From an uncultured Paraprevotella sp. (GTDB lineage Bacteria > Bacteroidota > Bacteroidia > Bacteroidales > Bacteroidaceae), in NCBI GenBank assembly GCA_944321345.1, contig CALUKY010000012.1, positions 1 through 64,000 on the forward strand: a stretch of 64,000 bases of DNA, given 5' to 3'. Position numbers and translations under genes: made by a program. How positions within the stretch are numbered: position 1 is the stretch's first letter; every line of letters begins with the position of its first letter. Shown here in pieces: positions 27,109 to 36,858 of this stretch. The notes beneath the pieces were generated by a model. That model did not search any database and was not told where the DNA came from. It saw nothing but the letters and a program-made list of their open reading frames with translations.

Positions 27109-27225
27109 AACGGGTCTAATTTAAAATGTTTTAGATAAGTTTGATTCAAAAGTACATTCTTTTTTGTTTATATTCGTCTGTCGGGCGGGCTTTTTTTGAT
27201 CAGAAGGCAAAAATGTTTCAAGAGG

Positions 27226-27545
27226 TTACCGCTTTTATAATAAGTATGCAATTCTGGAATAGAATTATTATCGCCTCATAGAGACTTCTTTGGGTGAATT
27301 TCTTAATTTCAAGGAAATGGTTGGGTTGCTGTACCATCTGTTGCATTTTATCTTGAATTGCTGACGAGGTACTCAGTTCGGATTTGAGTATTTTTAATAA
27401 GATTCCCGGAGAAATATTTGCGGGTTACAGGGATTATTACGAATTTTGTGATGAAGTTTCACGTAAACAGATGGATATCCATCAAAGGTTTGCTTACAAC
27501 AGATATACTGAAAAACTCAATAATATGCACGATCTTTTCATTTAA
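27226..27545 (+). pseudogene. decayed gene fragment
   Basis: The 483-base gap before the DUF3472 gene has no intact frame but shows protein-like sequence in pieces. One frame reads GYRFYNKYAILE, a stop, then NYYRLIETSLGEFLNFKEMV. After a shift of frame near 27370 another continues EIFAGYRDYYEFCDEVSRKQ and ends at a TAA at 27543-27545. The balanced, amphipathic residue use suggests a former gene broken by a stop and a frameshift. I do not recognise the family. Chance open frames cannot be excluded. Confidence 0.35.
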
Positions 27546-27591
27546 GAAGTTAATTCAAACAACGATTCATCATTATTAAATACACTGTAAC

Positions 27592-28893
27592 ATGAAGCTA
27601 CACAAATCATCTTTAGGTCATCTCATGGCCGTATTATTTTCACTGACCAGCCTTACAACTTTAGCACAATCCCGTGTGCAACCTGTATCCTTGGCAGGCA
27701 ATGCTTATGTTACAGAACGTGCCGATAGAGTCCGCATTTCGGATAAAGGTGTGAATAACTGGAGCAGTCCTCAGACCACGGTCAGTGCATACTTCCATGT
27801 CGACAAGCCGCAGACCATCACATTATCACTTCAAGGCAAAGGTCACGCCACGATGCGTATGACATGCAACGGCAAAAAACAGAATGTCAAGTTCGATAGT
27901 GACGAACCGGCCAACGTGGGAAATCTGAAAGTCAAGATCCAGAAACCTGGTTATGTCCGGGTGGATCTCAAGGGTGTGAAGCGTGATGGCGAGAAGTTTG
28001 CCAACATTTCCAACCTCATTGTTGCATACGAAGAAGGCAAGGTAACCTGCGTAGCTGGTTTTTCTAATTATTGGGGACGACGTGGTCCGTCTGTGCATTT
28101 GGGTTATACGCTACCAGAAGGAAATGATTACGAATGGTTCTATAACGAGGTGACTGTTCCCCAAGATGGCGAAGTGATGCATAGTTACTATATGGTGGCC
28201 GGCTTTGGCGAAGGATACTTTGGCATGCAATATAACTCAGAGAAAGAACGACGCATTCTCTTCTCCGTATGGAGTCCATTTGACACACAAGACCCGCGTA
28301 ATATTCCCGAAGACCAACGCATACGAATGCTACGCCGTGGCAATGGAGTGCGCATCGGAGAGTTTGGCAACGAAGGTTCGGGGGGCCAAAGTTTTATGAA
28401 TTACCCATGGAAAGCCGGTGAGACCTACCCGTTCCTGATGCATGTACGCCCCGACGGAAAGGGTAACACGATATATACGGCTTATTTCTATGCTAAGGAA
28501 GAAGGAGAATGGCGTCTGATTGCTGAATTCCTGCGTCCACAAACCGACACCTGGTACACCCATCCCCATTCTTTCCTGGAGAACTTCAATCCGGAACAGG
28601 GCTATCTGACACGCAAGGTGCAATTTAAGAACCAATGGGCACGCACTACTGACGGCCGTTGGGTACGTCCTTTGAATGCGATTTTTACCAGTGACGGTAC
28701 TGCACATGCTGGTGTGCGCCTGGACTATACCGGTGGACAAACGACCGATGGAAAGGCCCTGTTTCTAAAAATGGGTGGCTTTTTCGATGAGAATGTCAAA
28801 TCAGGCACGCACTTCCCTCTACCTGCTTATGACAACGCACGGCCCCCAAAGATTGATTGGGAAGCTTTGGAAAAACTTGGGGAAACATTATAA
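27592..28893 (+). CDS. exported DUF5077-DUF3472 protein
   Basis: A 433-residue protein with a signal peptide (about 1-25, ending TLAQ). Residues 30-150 form a beta-sandwich-like domain of the DUF5077 kind (SVSAYFHV-type strand, then VRVDLKGVKRDG). Residues 165-380 match the DUF3472 family, with NYWGRRGPSVHLGY, WFYNEVTVP and the FGxxGSGGQS block (GNEGSGGQSF). Members are secreted by gut Bacteroidetes, often near glycan-degrading genes, and are of unknown function. Third positions look richer in C than in nearby genes, and a decayed gene lies upstream, so acquisition by transfer is possible but not shown. Confidence 0.75.
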   Translation: MKLHKSSLGHLMAVLFSLTSLTTLAQSRVQPVSLAGNAYVTERADRVRISDKGVNNWSSPQTTVSAYFHVDKPQTITLSLQGKGHATMRMTCNGKKQNVKFDSDEPANVGNLKVKIQKPGYVRVDLKGVKRDGEKFANISNLIVAYEEGKVTCVAGFSNYWGRRGPSVHLGYTLPEGNDYEWFYNEVTVPQDGEVMHSYYMVAGFGEGYFGMQYNSEKERRILFSVWSPFDTQDPRNIPEDQRIRMLRRGNGVRIGEFGNEGSGGQSFMNYPWKAGETYPFLMHVRPDGKGNTIYTAYFYAKEEGEWRLIAEFLRPQTDTWYTHPHSFLENFNPEQGYLTRKVQFKNQWARTTDGRWVRPLNAIFTSDGTAHAGVRLDYTGGQTTDGKALFLKMGGFFDENVKSGTHFPLPAYDNARPPKIDWEALEKLGETL

Positions 28894-28922
28894 GGATTTT
28901 TATTAAGGAAATATTCATTGAG

Positions 28923-28975
28923 GATAGTCGTGAGATAGTTGAAAAACCTTCAAATATTTCACGACTATCTTTATT
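28923..28975 (+). terminator. terminator after the DUF3472 gene
   Basis: GATAGTCGTGA (28923-28933) pairs perfectly with TCACGACTATC (28959-28969), followed by TTTATTT, 30 bases after the stop codon. Confidence 0.75.
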
Positions 28976-29026
28976 TACCTGCGAAAAAACGAATTTTCTT
29001 GGGGTACTAATAATTAGAAAATAGAT

Positions 29027-29707
29027 ATGAATGCCATTAAGTTGTTTTTGGAGGGCCATGCAGAACCAAAATATGCCGCTTTTTCAGTTTCACTGTTGAA
29101 TGATTCTGTTCCGGTAATGGGAGTGCGTTTGCCTTACTTGCGGAAATATGCCCGTGAATTGGTTAAAAGCGGTCGTTGGCGCGACCTTTGGGAAAATGAG
29201 AGTGACCGGATTTTTGAGGTGATTTTATTGAAAGGATTGACTTTGGCCGCAGCTCCATTGACAGATGAAGAACGTTGGGGGTATATAGAGCGCTATGTGC
29301 CTTTGATAACAAACTGGGCTTTGTGCGATTCTGTGTGTACATCGCTTCGTTTTGTACGTCAACAGCCAGAAGAATCCTGGAAACGGTTGCAAAAGTACTG
29401 GTCTTCGAATGATGAATTTGCTCAGCGTTTTGGAATTGTCATGCTGTTAGATCATTTTCTTACGGATCATTTTAAGGATCGCTCACTTGCTGTGTTCACG
29501 TCTGTACTTCCTGCTGGATATTATGCGGAGGTGGCCATTGCATGGGCATTGTCTGTAGCTTTTGTTTCTTTTCCGGAGCAGGTGTATGAGTTACTTCAAA
29601 GGGATAGTTTGCAAAAAGGTGTTTGGCAGATGACATTACGTAAGATAGTAGAATCTCGGCGTGTGTCTCCGAAGTGGAAACTGCAAATCAGGAGATTGAG
29701 ACGTTAA
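29027..29707 (+). CDS. AlkD-like DNA alkylation repair protein
   Basis: A 226-residue helical protein of the DNA alkylation repair (AlkD/HEAT) family. The family-typical opening (VMGVRLPYLRKYARELVKSG) leads into a central ITNWALCDSVC segment, which matches the conserved W..xD region used by AlkD glycosylases to hold cationic alkylated bases, and a C-terminal basic helix (KWKLQIRRLRR) that could touch DNA. It would be a cytoplasmic repair enzyme. The 3' end overlaps by four bases the end of the convergent membrane-protein gene. Confidence 0.75.
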   Translation: MNAIKLFLEGHAEPKYAAFSVSLLNDSVPVMGVRLPYLRKYARELVKSGRWRDLWENESDRIFEVILLKGLTLAAAPLTDEERWGYIERYVPLITNWALCDSVCTSLRFVRQQPEESWKRLQKYWSSNDEFAQRFGIVMLLDHFLTDHFKDRSLAVFTSVLPAGYYAEVAIAWALSVAFVSFPEQVYELLQRDSLQKGVWQMTLRKIVESRRVSPKWKLQIRRLRR

Positions 29708-30579
29708 ATTGTTCCTTGTTTTGCTTTTTTGCGACGTTCTGAGGATAAAGAAACCAAATCATGGAATAGGAATAATACCCAAAACATACAAAAAAAACAT
29801 ACTCCTTGGATTGCGTTATCCATTCCTAACGGAGCAAATGGAACAATGCATACAGAGAAAAGGAGGCAGTATGACAGGAGTTTATGCTCTTTAAATATTG
29901 GCCAAAGGCGCTGTCTGCGTCTGCGTGAGATCAGATAGTATATACTTAGCAGAGTTGCAAAGATAAAGACTTTGGTTTCCCACAGTTGCGTAAAAGCAGT
30001 TGCGGTTTGAGATGTCAGATGCTGAAAATCTCCGAATGAAGCCCATGACAGATATTCTGATTGTAGAAGGGATAAAGTTGTACCGATAGCAAAGCCAATG
30101 ACCATAGGCCAGCAGGCCAGTCCGAAGAATCTTTTTCTTTGCAAATAAGACAGAAGAAGGAAACTGAGACAAAGTGGTATCGTGATACCGTCATGTGTAT
30201 AACTACAGAAAATACCCATTAATAGCATAATAAAATAGCCGTATTTGAAATTTTTGGTTTCGATACGTTTGTATTGTGAGATGAAAAACGGAACAATGCA
30301 TACGGAAGTTAACTCGATAATAGCCAATTCGTCCCGGTAAAAGAACATGTGGGATTTAGGACAGAACAAAAGGGTAAAAACAGCTGTTCCTAATATTCCA
30401 GTTAATGTTTTTGATGTATCAGAAATACGTCCTACCAGAAAAATCAGCAAGGTTAAGAGCATGGCGCTGACTCCATTGATGAATTCTGGTTGCCAGATAT
30501 ATCCGCCGGTCTTTGGAATAAATGTCAGCAACAGAAAAATGCAGATAAAAATTGAAATATAAGCAAGTATGGCTTTCAT
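29704..30579 (-). CDS. polytopic membrane protein of unknown function
   Basis: I do not recognise this 291-residue protein. It has about eight to nine hydrophobic segments separated by short basic loops (for example RKRFFG and SRRRRQR) and a lysine/arginine-rich C-terminal tail (SSERRKKAKQ). Several Asp, Glu and His residues lie in loops that could face outward (FCPKSHMFFYRDELAI and YTHDGIT). The pattern resembles glycosyltransferase-C-like or DUF6056-type membrane proteins of Bacteroidetes, but this is only a resemblance. The gene is convergent with the AlkD-like gene and divergent from the GH127-like gene. Confidence 0.6.
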   Translation of the reverse strand: MKAILAYISIFICIFLLLTFIPKTGGYIWQPEFINGVSAMLLTLLIFLVGRISDTSKTLTGILGTAVFTLLFCPKSHMFFYRDELAIIELTSVCIVPFFISQYKRIETKNFKYGYFIMLLMGIFCSYTHDGITIPLCLSFLLLSYLQRKRFFGLACWPMVIGFAIGTTLSLLQSEYLSWASFGDFQHLTSQTATAFTQLWETKVFIFATLLSIYYLISRRRRQRLWPIFKEHKLLSYCLLFSVCIVPFAPLGMDNAIQGVCFFCMFWVLFLFHDLVSLSSERRKKAKQGTI

Positions 30580-30629
30580 GAAAATGCTAGGTTCGGTATA
30601 GGCTGATTGTTTAATGCTTGTTTATTTGA

Positions 30630-30660
30630 TTGCAAAAATACGGATTTATTTCTACTTTTG
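30630..30660 (+). promoter_or_regulatory. promoter of the GH127-like gene
   Basis: TTGC at 30630-30633, exactly 19 bases, then TACTTTTG at 30653-30660: a near match to the Bacteroides consensus with one change in the -33 box. It lies downstream of the ATG at 30614 and upstream of the one at 30692, which supports the later start. Confidence 0.6.
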
Positions 30661-30691
30661 TTCGATTTATCCTGGTTTAAAAGAAAAAGGT

Positions 30692-32485
30692 ATGCAGAAT
30701 ATTAGGAAAAAAGTGGGTGCCATAGTAGCTTTATTGTGGATTTCTTTGCATGGATTGGTGTGGGGACACAATACGCTGTTGCGTCCAGTATCATTTGAGA
30801 ATTTGTATATTGACGATTTTTTCTGGTATTTTCAGTTTCGTTCTCAGAGAATCAATATCTTGCCGGTTGTTTGGCAAAGATTGGCAGATAAGGGATTGTT
30901 TTCGGGTAAGTACACGGCACGTGATCTGGAGGATGCCGATCTGTATCAATTGCTTGAAACCATGTCGTATATTTATGTTGTTGAGCCCGATTCGCTTCAA
31001 CAAGGACGATTGGATTCTTTAGCTAATTTAATTCCGGAAAAGATTTCTCAGAATACGGATTTTTCCTGGCTGTCACAACCTCGTAAGAACAGACACTCCC
31101 AGCATTATCAGATGGCAGCCTTTTATAGGGCTGCTTTGGCTTATACACGAGCTGGAGGCCAAAGGCCTTTATTGCATTGGGCTTTGGAAAATGCAGAAAA
31201 ACTGTGTGGACAGATACTTGCAAAGCCTGAGAGACTGAAAAAACGTGATTTACATCCGAATATGGTTCTGATGTTAGGAGATTTTTATGTATTGACGCAG
31301 AACATGAGTTTTCTAAAAGCTGCCTCTTTGATGCTTGACGAAATGGAAGGTGAGAAATGGGGACAGGAGCAAGGATATTATTATGCGGCTCAGGCTTGGG
31401 TCAGAGGCTTGGAGCGTGATTTTAAGTCGGTGAAAGAGAATTATGATTATTGGAAAAATGCAGTACATCGTACGATGCGTATTACCGGAGGATTCTCTGC
31501 TCAGCCGGCTGGTCTGTCTGCAAAGCGTTTCGGATTGTTGGAAACAATTGCCAATATGGAATGGTGTATCCGTTTGTATGGTGTAACCCAGGATGCTCGG
31601 TGTATGGATTTATATGAACGAGCGTTATATAATGAATTGCGTTGTGGTATTTCATTTAATGGAAGGGGGATAGCTCACAATCTGGAGGTAGATGAAGAAG
31701 AAGGAATGGTTCGGGATTCAATAGAACAGGTACCCTTACGACAGGTAATTCCATTGATACGTAGTATCGCTGTCTTGCCAAATTATTATTACGCGACACA
31801 GAATGATACTGCCGTTTATATAAACCAGTATTTTCGAGGAGAGGTAACAATAAATACTCAAAAACTGAATCTGAAACTCAGTACTATGAGTTCAATGCCT
31901 TGGGAGGGTGGTTTTTATATGGATATTCTGACAGAAAAACCGCAGACTTGCACCTTTTATTTGCGTGTACCTTCCTGGGGAACCAATGAGTGTTCTGAGA
32001 GTATGGGACGTTATCGGTATCTTCCTAAAAATAATTTATTGAGTTTGTCAGTTAATGGAGATGATCGACCGGTGATTATAGAGAATGGTTTTTTAAAGGT
32101 ATCCGGTATCTGGAAAAAAAATGACCGTATTGTGTTTAATTTCCTTTCGACCGTGAGAAAAATTCAACCTTCAGGGAATGTTGGATCAGATACAATGCAT
32201 ATTGCTTATCAAAGAGCTCCATTCGTATTTTGTTTTGAAACTAGGGATTCAGTGATGCAGAAACAGTATAATGGCGCTGTTTGTTTGACAGAAGGACTTG
32301 CCTCTAAATTTGCGTTGGGTATGATCGGTGGGGTTCAGACACTTGAAGGAAAGATTTATGATCAGAATGCCGATACGCTTGTTGGCCGACCTTTATTGCT
32401 CACTCCTTTTTTCTCAAAAGGACAGCGTGGCAGTTGCAGAACAAAAATATGGTTTCCTTATTTTACAAAAGATAAAATGAAGTGA
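30692..32485 (+). CDS. GH127-like (DUF1680) protein lacking the zinc cysteines
   Basis: A 597-residue exported protein; the start at 30692 is supported by a signal peptide and by the promoter position. An (alpha/alpha) barrel-like region (about 70-330) is followed by beta domains, and the order of landmarks follows beta-L-arabinofuranosidases of GH127: TGGFS, LLETIANMEW, ERALYNELRCGIS, NYYYATQNDTAVYINQY, LRVPSW. In active GH127 enzymes a zinc is held by one Glu and three Cys, one of which is the nucleophile. Here the Glu is kept (E284), but the Cys two residues on is I286, and the Cys-Cys pair aligns with R350-Q351. It is probably not an active hydrolase of that mechanism. The alignment is by eye. 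Confidence 0.75.
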   Translation: MQNIRKKVGAIVALLWISLHGLVWGHNTLLRPVSFENLYIDDFFWYFQFRSQRINILPVVWQRLADKGLFSGKYTARDLEDADLYQLLETMSYIYVVEPDSLQQGRLDSLANLIPEKISQNTDFSWLSQPRKNRHSQHYQMAAFYRAALAYTRAGGQRPLLHWALENAEKLCGQILAKPERLKKRDLHPNMVLMLGDFYVLTQNMSFLKAASLMLDEMEGEKWGQEQGYYYAAQAWVRGLERDFKSVKENYDYWKNAVHRTMRITGGFSAQPAGLSAKRFGLLETIANMEWCIRLYGVTQDARCMDLYERALYNELRCGISFNGRGIAHNLEVDEEEGMVRDSIEQVPLRQVIPLIRSIAVLPNYYYATQNDTAVYINQYFRGEVTINTQKLNLKLSTMSSMPWEGGFYMDILTEKPQTCTFYLRVPSWGTNECSESMGRYRYLPKNNLLSLSVNGDDRPVIIENGFLKVSGIWKKNDRIVFNFLSTVRKIQPSGNVGSDTMHIAYQRAPFVFCFETRDSVMQKQYNGAVCLTEGLASKFALGMIGGVQTLEGKIYDQNADTLVGRPLLLTPFFSKGQRGSCRTKIWFPYFTKDKMK

Positions 32486-32523
32486 CATTTTGTCAGTGTC
32501 TTGCAGTTTGGCATACTTTTCGT
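32483..32523 (+). promoter_or_regulatory. possible heat-shock or sigma-54-like control region of groESL
   Basis: TGACA-TTT-TGTCA, an inverted repeat at 32483-32495, overlaps the stop codon of the upstream gene. It is followed by TGGCATACTTTTCGT at 32509-32523, which keeps the GG and G of a sigma-54 -24/-12 promoter at the right spacing but has GT for GC. No CIRCE repeat (TTAGCACTC) and no TAnnTTTG box were seen before groES. The site is a candidate only. Confidence 0.35.
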
Positions 32524-32586
32524 TTTATCTGTTGTGAATTTATAATTCAAATCAAATAAGAAATATCACATAAAAATAATACGATT

Positions 32587-32859
32587 ATGAGCATTAAACC
32601 ATTAGCAGACCGTGTTCTGATTGAACCAGCTCCAGCTGAAACAAAAACAGTAGGTGGAATCATTATTCCGGATACAGCAAAAGAAAAACCATTGCAAGGT
32701 AAAGTGGTAGCTGTAGGTGCAGGTACCAAAGACGAAGAAATGGTATTGAAAGTGGGAGATGAAGTGTTGTATGGCAAATATGCCGGCACAGAGATCGAGC
32801 ACGAAGGTAACAAATATCTGATTATGCGTCAGAGTGATGTGGTTGCAATCCTTGCTTAA
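32587..32859 (+). CDS. groES: co-chaperonin GroES
   Basis: This 90-residue protein is the lid of the GroEL folding chamber. It starts with the family signature [16 protein letters not shown], has the mobile loop [19 protein letters not shown] (about 16-35) that contacts GroEL, and ends with the usual SDVVAILA-type tail. It lies 35 bases before groEL on the same strand. Confidence 0.97.
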   Translation: MSIKPLADRVLIEPAPAETKTVGGIIIPDTAKEKPLQGKVVAVGAGTKDEEMVLKVGDEVLYGKYAGTEIEHEGNKYLIMRQSDVVAILA

Positions 32860-32882
32860 TATTTGTAGTTGAATTATTTTAA

Positions 32883-34532
<1,650 letters not shown>

Positions 34533-34554
34533 TGTTTTCTCGGCTGAAAAATAG

Positions 34555-34596
34555 AAAAAAGCAATCGTAACATCAAGTTGCGATTGCTTTTTTATT
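34555..34596 (+). terminator. groESL terminator
   Basis: AAAAAAGCAATCG..AAC pairs with GTT..CGATTGCTTTTTT around a short loop, 22 bases after the groEL stop. Strong stem and T run. Confidence 0.9.
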
Positions 34597-34749
34597 TATA
34601 GCTACAAGGATATACTTTTCGTTTTTTTTGAATACCCTCAACCTTTTTCTTTTTTTGATGGGTTACTTTATACTTTTATCGACATAAACAGATAAATGAT
34701 TAAAGTAAATTAATAGTTGTGCCCGATACGAAGTTTGGGGTTGCATGAT

Positions 34750-34869
34750 ATGGAAAAGGAAAACGAGGGATGGTCTTTATAGGCTTTATTGAAAGATTTT
34801 TATAAAAAGAGCTATATCTGGGAAGAGCTGTTAAAGGCGATCATTTATGACTCTTTGAGTGAGTTTTGA
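34750..34869 (+). pseudogene. small coding-like remnant with an in-frame stop
   Basis: In the 433-base gap after groEL one frame reads an ATG at 34750, MEKENEGWSL, a TAG at 34780-34782, then 28 codons beginning ALLKDFYKKSYIWEELLKA and ending in TGA at 34867. Apart from the TAG it looks like protein (balanced, amphipathic). I do not recognise it. It may be a leftover of a lost gene or chance; the rest of the gap is AT-rich with nothing recognised. Confidence 0.25.
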
Positions 34870-34965
34870 ATAATTTAAAAATTTTTCTACAAACAAGAAT
34901 TTCATGTTTATAAGACATTCTTGTTTTAGAAAAAAGATAAAGAAAAATTGTATATTTTTGTACCT

Positions 34966-35574
34966 ATGAACGATACGAATGAAAAAAAAATAAGTATTTC
35001 TTCACCTACAGCAAAATATCTGTTAAGAGAACTATTAGCCGATGATTATCTTTTGAATGACAGAGAGATCCTTGAATTGCTTGATTCAGCATTGAAGAAA
35101 AACAAGAATTCAAAGACAAAACCTGTTTACAGTAAGATTGTCATCGATGAGCATTGTCGTATCTTTATGCCAGAGTATAGTCATAAGGAAATTAAAATGC
35201 CTTATCTTCCGAAGACGGTTTATATTTTTTTTTATTATTTGAGAGTGGTTCTGAATTTAAAAATTTATATAACTATATGGAGCAGCTTTATCATATCTAT
35301 CAGGTTGTTTCTAAAGAAAAAAAATTTGGAATCCGAGAAACTTAAACGGAGTTTGGAGAATCTGGTGGAACCGTTAAATAACCGTATATATGAGATATGC
35401 TCTTTGATCCGCAGAGAGCTGGCAGGTATTGTTCCTGAAGAATTATTGGATGAATATACCATAACCGGAAAGTGGGGCGGTTTGCATCAAGTTCGCTTAG
35501 AACGTTCATATGTTCAGATTCATGATAAGATTTTGGATGAATATCAACGGAAATTTGCTTCTCTGAAATCTTAA
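34966..35574 (+). CDS. hypothetical Bacteroidetes protein with two compensating homopolymer frameshifts
   Basis: As read, this is a 202-residue protein starting at 34966. Residues about 90-118 look wrong: they give a hydrophobic stretch (VVLNLKIYITIWSSFIISI) unlike the soluble rest. The -1 frame over the same bases, from the nine-T run (35225-35233) to the eight-A run (35317-35324), gives FLLFESGSEFKNLYNYMEQL, then IYQVVSKEK. That joins smoothly to the NLESEK that follows and resembles a family of Bacteroides hypothetical proteins I remember, with [LI]YFFFLRHPEG-like and INEKCSRIREAF-like segments. So one T has probably been lost and one A gained, either in the cell or in sequencing. The far end (ITGKWGGLHQVRLERSYVQI) is normal for that family. 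Function unknown. Confidence 0.65.
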   Translation: MNDTNEKKISISSPTAKYLLRELLADDYLLNDREILELLDSALKKNKNSKTKPVYSKIVIDEHCRIFMPEYSHKEIKMPYLPKTVYIFFYYLRVVLNLKIYITIWSSFIISIRLFLKKKNLESEKLKRSLENLVEPLNNRIYEICSLIRRELAGIVPEELLDEYTITGKWGGLHQVRLERSYVQIHDKILDEYQRKFASLKS

Positions 35575-35664
35575 TCCTCATGAAAAACTTATCTTGAAAC
35601 ACAGATGCTTTTTTATATTCTTCAGTTTTTCTATCTTTACGTAAATAAAACAAAGACTAGAAAA

Positions 35665-36792
35665 ATGAAGATAATTTTATGGATGATAGTCGGTTGGTTG
35701 TTCTCTTGTGCTGTTGTTGCACAAAAGCGTACAGCATTCCAACCTTCTGAGGAGTGGCCTGATACTGAAGGTAAACACATTAATGCACATGGTGGCGGCA
35801 TCCTGAAAAAGGGAAAGGTGTATTATTGGTATGGTGAAAACCGTCCTGATGCCGGTGGTTCTATGAATACTGGGATTTCTGTATATACATCACGAGACTT
35901 GATGAATTGGGAAAACCGGGGGATTGCTTTAGCTGTATCCTCGGATACTCTGAGTCCGATACAGGCCGGTTGTATTATGGAGCGTCCGAAAGTCGTGTAT
36001 AACAGAAAAACCGGTAAATATGTGATGCTGTTCCATCTGGAACTTAAGGGAAAAGGATATGCCGCAGCACAAGTTGGCTTTGCTGTTGCGGATCAACCGG
36101 AAGGTCCTTTCCGCTTTTTACGTGGACTACGCCCCAATGCCGGTTTATGGCCAGTTGATTTTTCTAAGGAGGATATTGAAGAGGCTTGTGCTTTGGATCC
36201 GGCAAGATTTTCAAATTGGTGGACACCAGAATGGCGTGAAGCTGTTAAAAAAGGTTTGTTCCTGGCACGCGATTTGAAAGGAGGGCAGATGAGTCGTGAC
36301 ATGACAGTTTATGTCGACGAAGACGGTACCGCTTATCATTTGTTTTCTTCGGAAGAAAATCTCACGTTGCATTTGGCTGAACTTACTGAAGATTATTTGG
36401 ATTATACGGGAAAATATATCCGTATAGCTCCCGGAGGACAGAATGAGGCGCCGGCTTTGTTCAAGAGAAACGGAAAATACTGGCTTATTACCAGTGGTTG
36501 TACCGGCTGGGCACCCAATGAGGCCAGGATGTTTGTTGCGGACTATCTTTGGGGAGAATGGCAACAGTTCCCTAGTCCTTTTGTTGGAGAGAATGCGAAG
36601 AAAACTTTTAATGGGCAGAGCACATTTGTTTTGCCGTATAAAGATAAAGGATTCATTTTTATGGGAGATATCTGGAATCCTAAAAGCTTAAGTTCCTCCC
36701 GTTATCTTTGGCTACCAATTCAGTTTCAGGAGGATGGAACCCCTGTGATACCTTATCGTGATGAATGGACTTTGAAAGATCTGATGAAATAA
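35665..36792 (+). CDS. glycoside hydrolase family 43 protein
   Basis: A 375-residue exported enzyme with the five-bladed beta-propeller pattern of GH43. The first blade has EWPDTEGKHINAHGGGIL with the presumed general base D33. Later come SRDMTVYVDEDG (the pKa-tuning Asp) and NEAPALFKRNGKYWLITSGC (the general acid Glu). The opening block resembles the subfamily whose members act on galactose- or arabinose-containing glycans. The N terminus can be read as a signal peptide or as a lipoprotein signal (LFSC at 12-15). The start at 35665 is chosen for the signal; the open frame reaches back to 35605. The gene stands alone. Confidence 0.88.
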   Translation: MKIILWMIVGWLFSCAVVAQKRTAFQPSEEWPDTEGKHINAHGGGILKKGKVYYWYGENRPDAGGSMNTGISVYTSRDLMNWENRGIALAVSSDTLSPIQAGCIMERPKVVYNRKTGKYVMLFHLELKGKGYAAAQVGFAVADQPEGPFRFLRGLRPNAGLWPVDFSKEDIEEACALDPARFSNWWTPEWREAVKKGLFLARDLKGGQMSRDMTVYVDEDGTAYHLFSSEENLTLHLAELTEDYLDYTGKYIRIAPGGQNEAPALFKRNGKYWLITSGCTGWAPNEARMFVADYLWGEWQQFPSPFVGENAKKTFNGQSTFVLPYKDKGFIFMGDIWNPKSLSSSRYLWLPIQFQEDGTPVIPYRDEWTLKDLMK

Positions 36793-36797
36793 AATGC

Positions 36798-36835
36798 CAG
36801 CCCCCTGGAGTTTCTTCAGAAACTCCAGGGGGCTG
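36798..36835. terminator. terminator between the GH43 and apbE genes
   Basis: CAGCCCCCTGGAGTTT pairs with AAACTCCAGGGGGCTG with a four-base loop, a very stable stem between two convergent genes. A T-rich run follows it on the - strand (GCATTTTATTT), so it best serves the apbE transcript. Confidence 0.8.
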
Positions 36836-36858
36836 ATACGTCAAGAACCGTTTCTTTG

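Noticed and set aside
28923-28975. Inverted repeat as a possible operator or insertion-sequence end
   Set aside because: Its place after a stop codon and the following T-rich run make a terminator the simpler reading.
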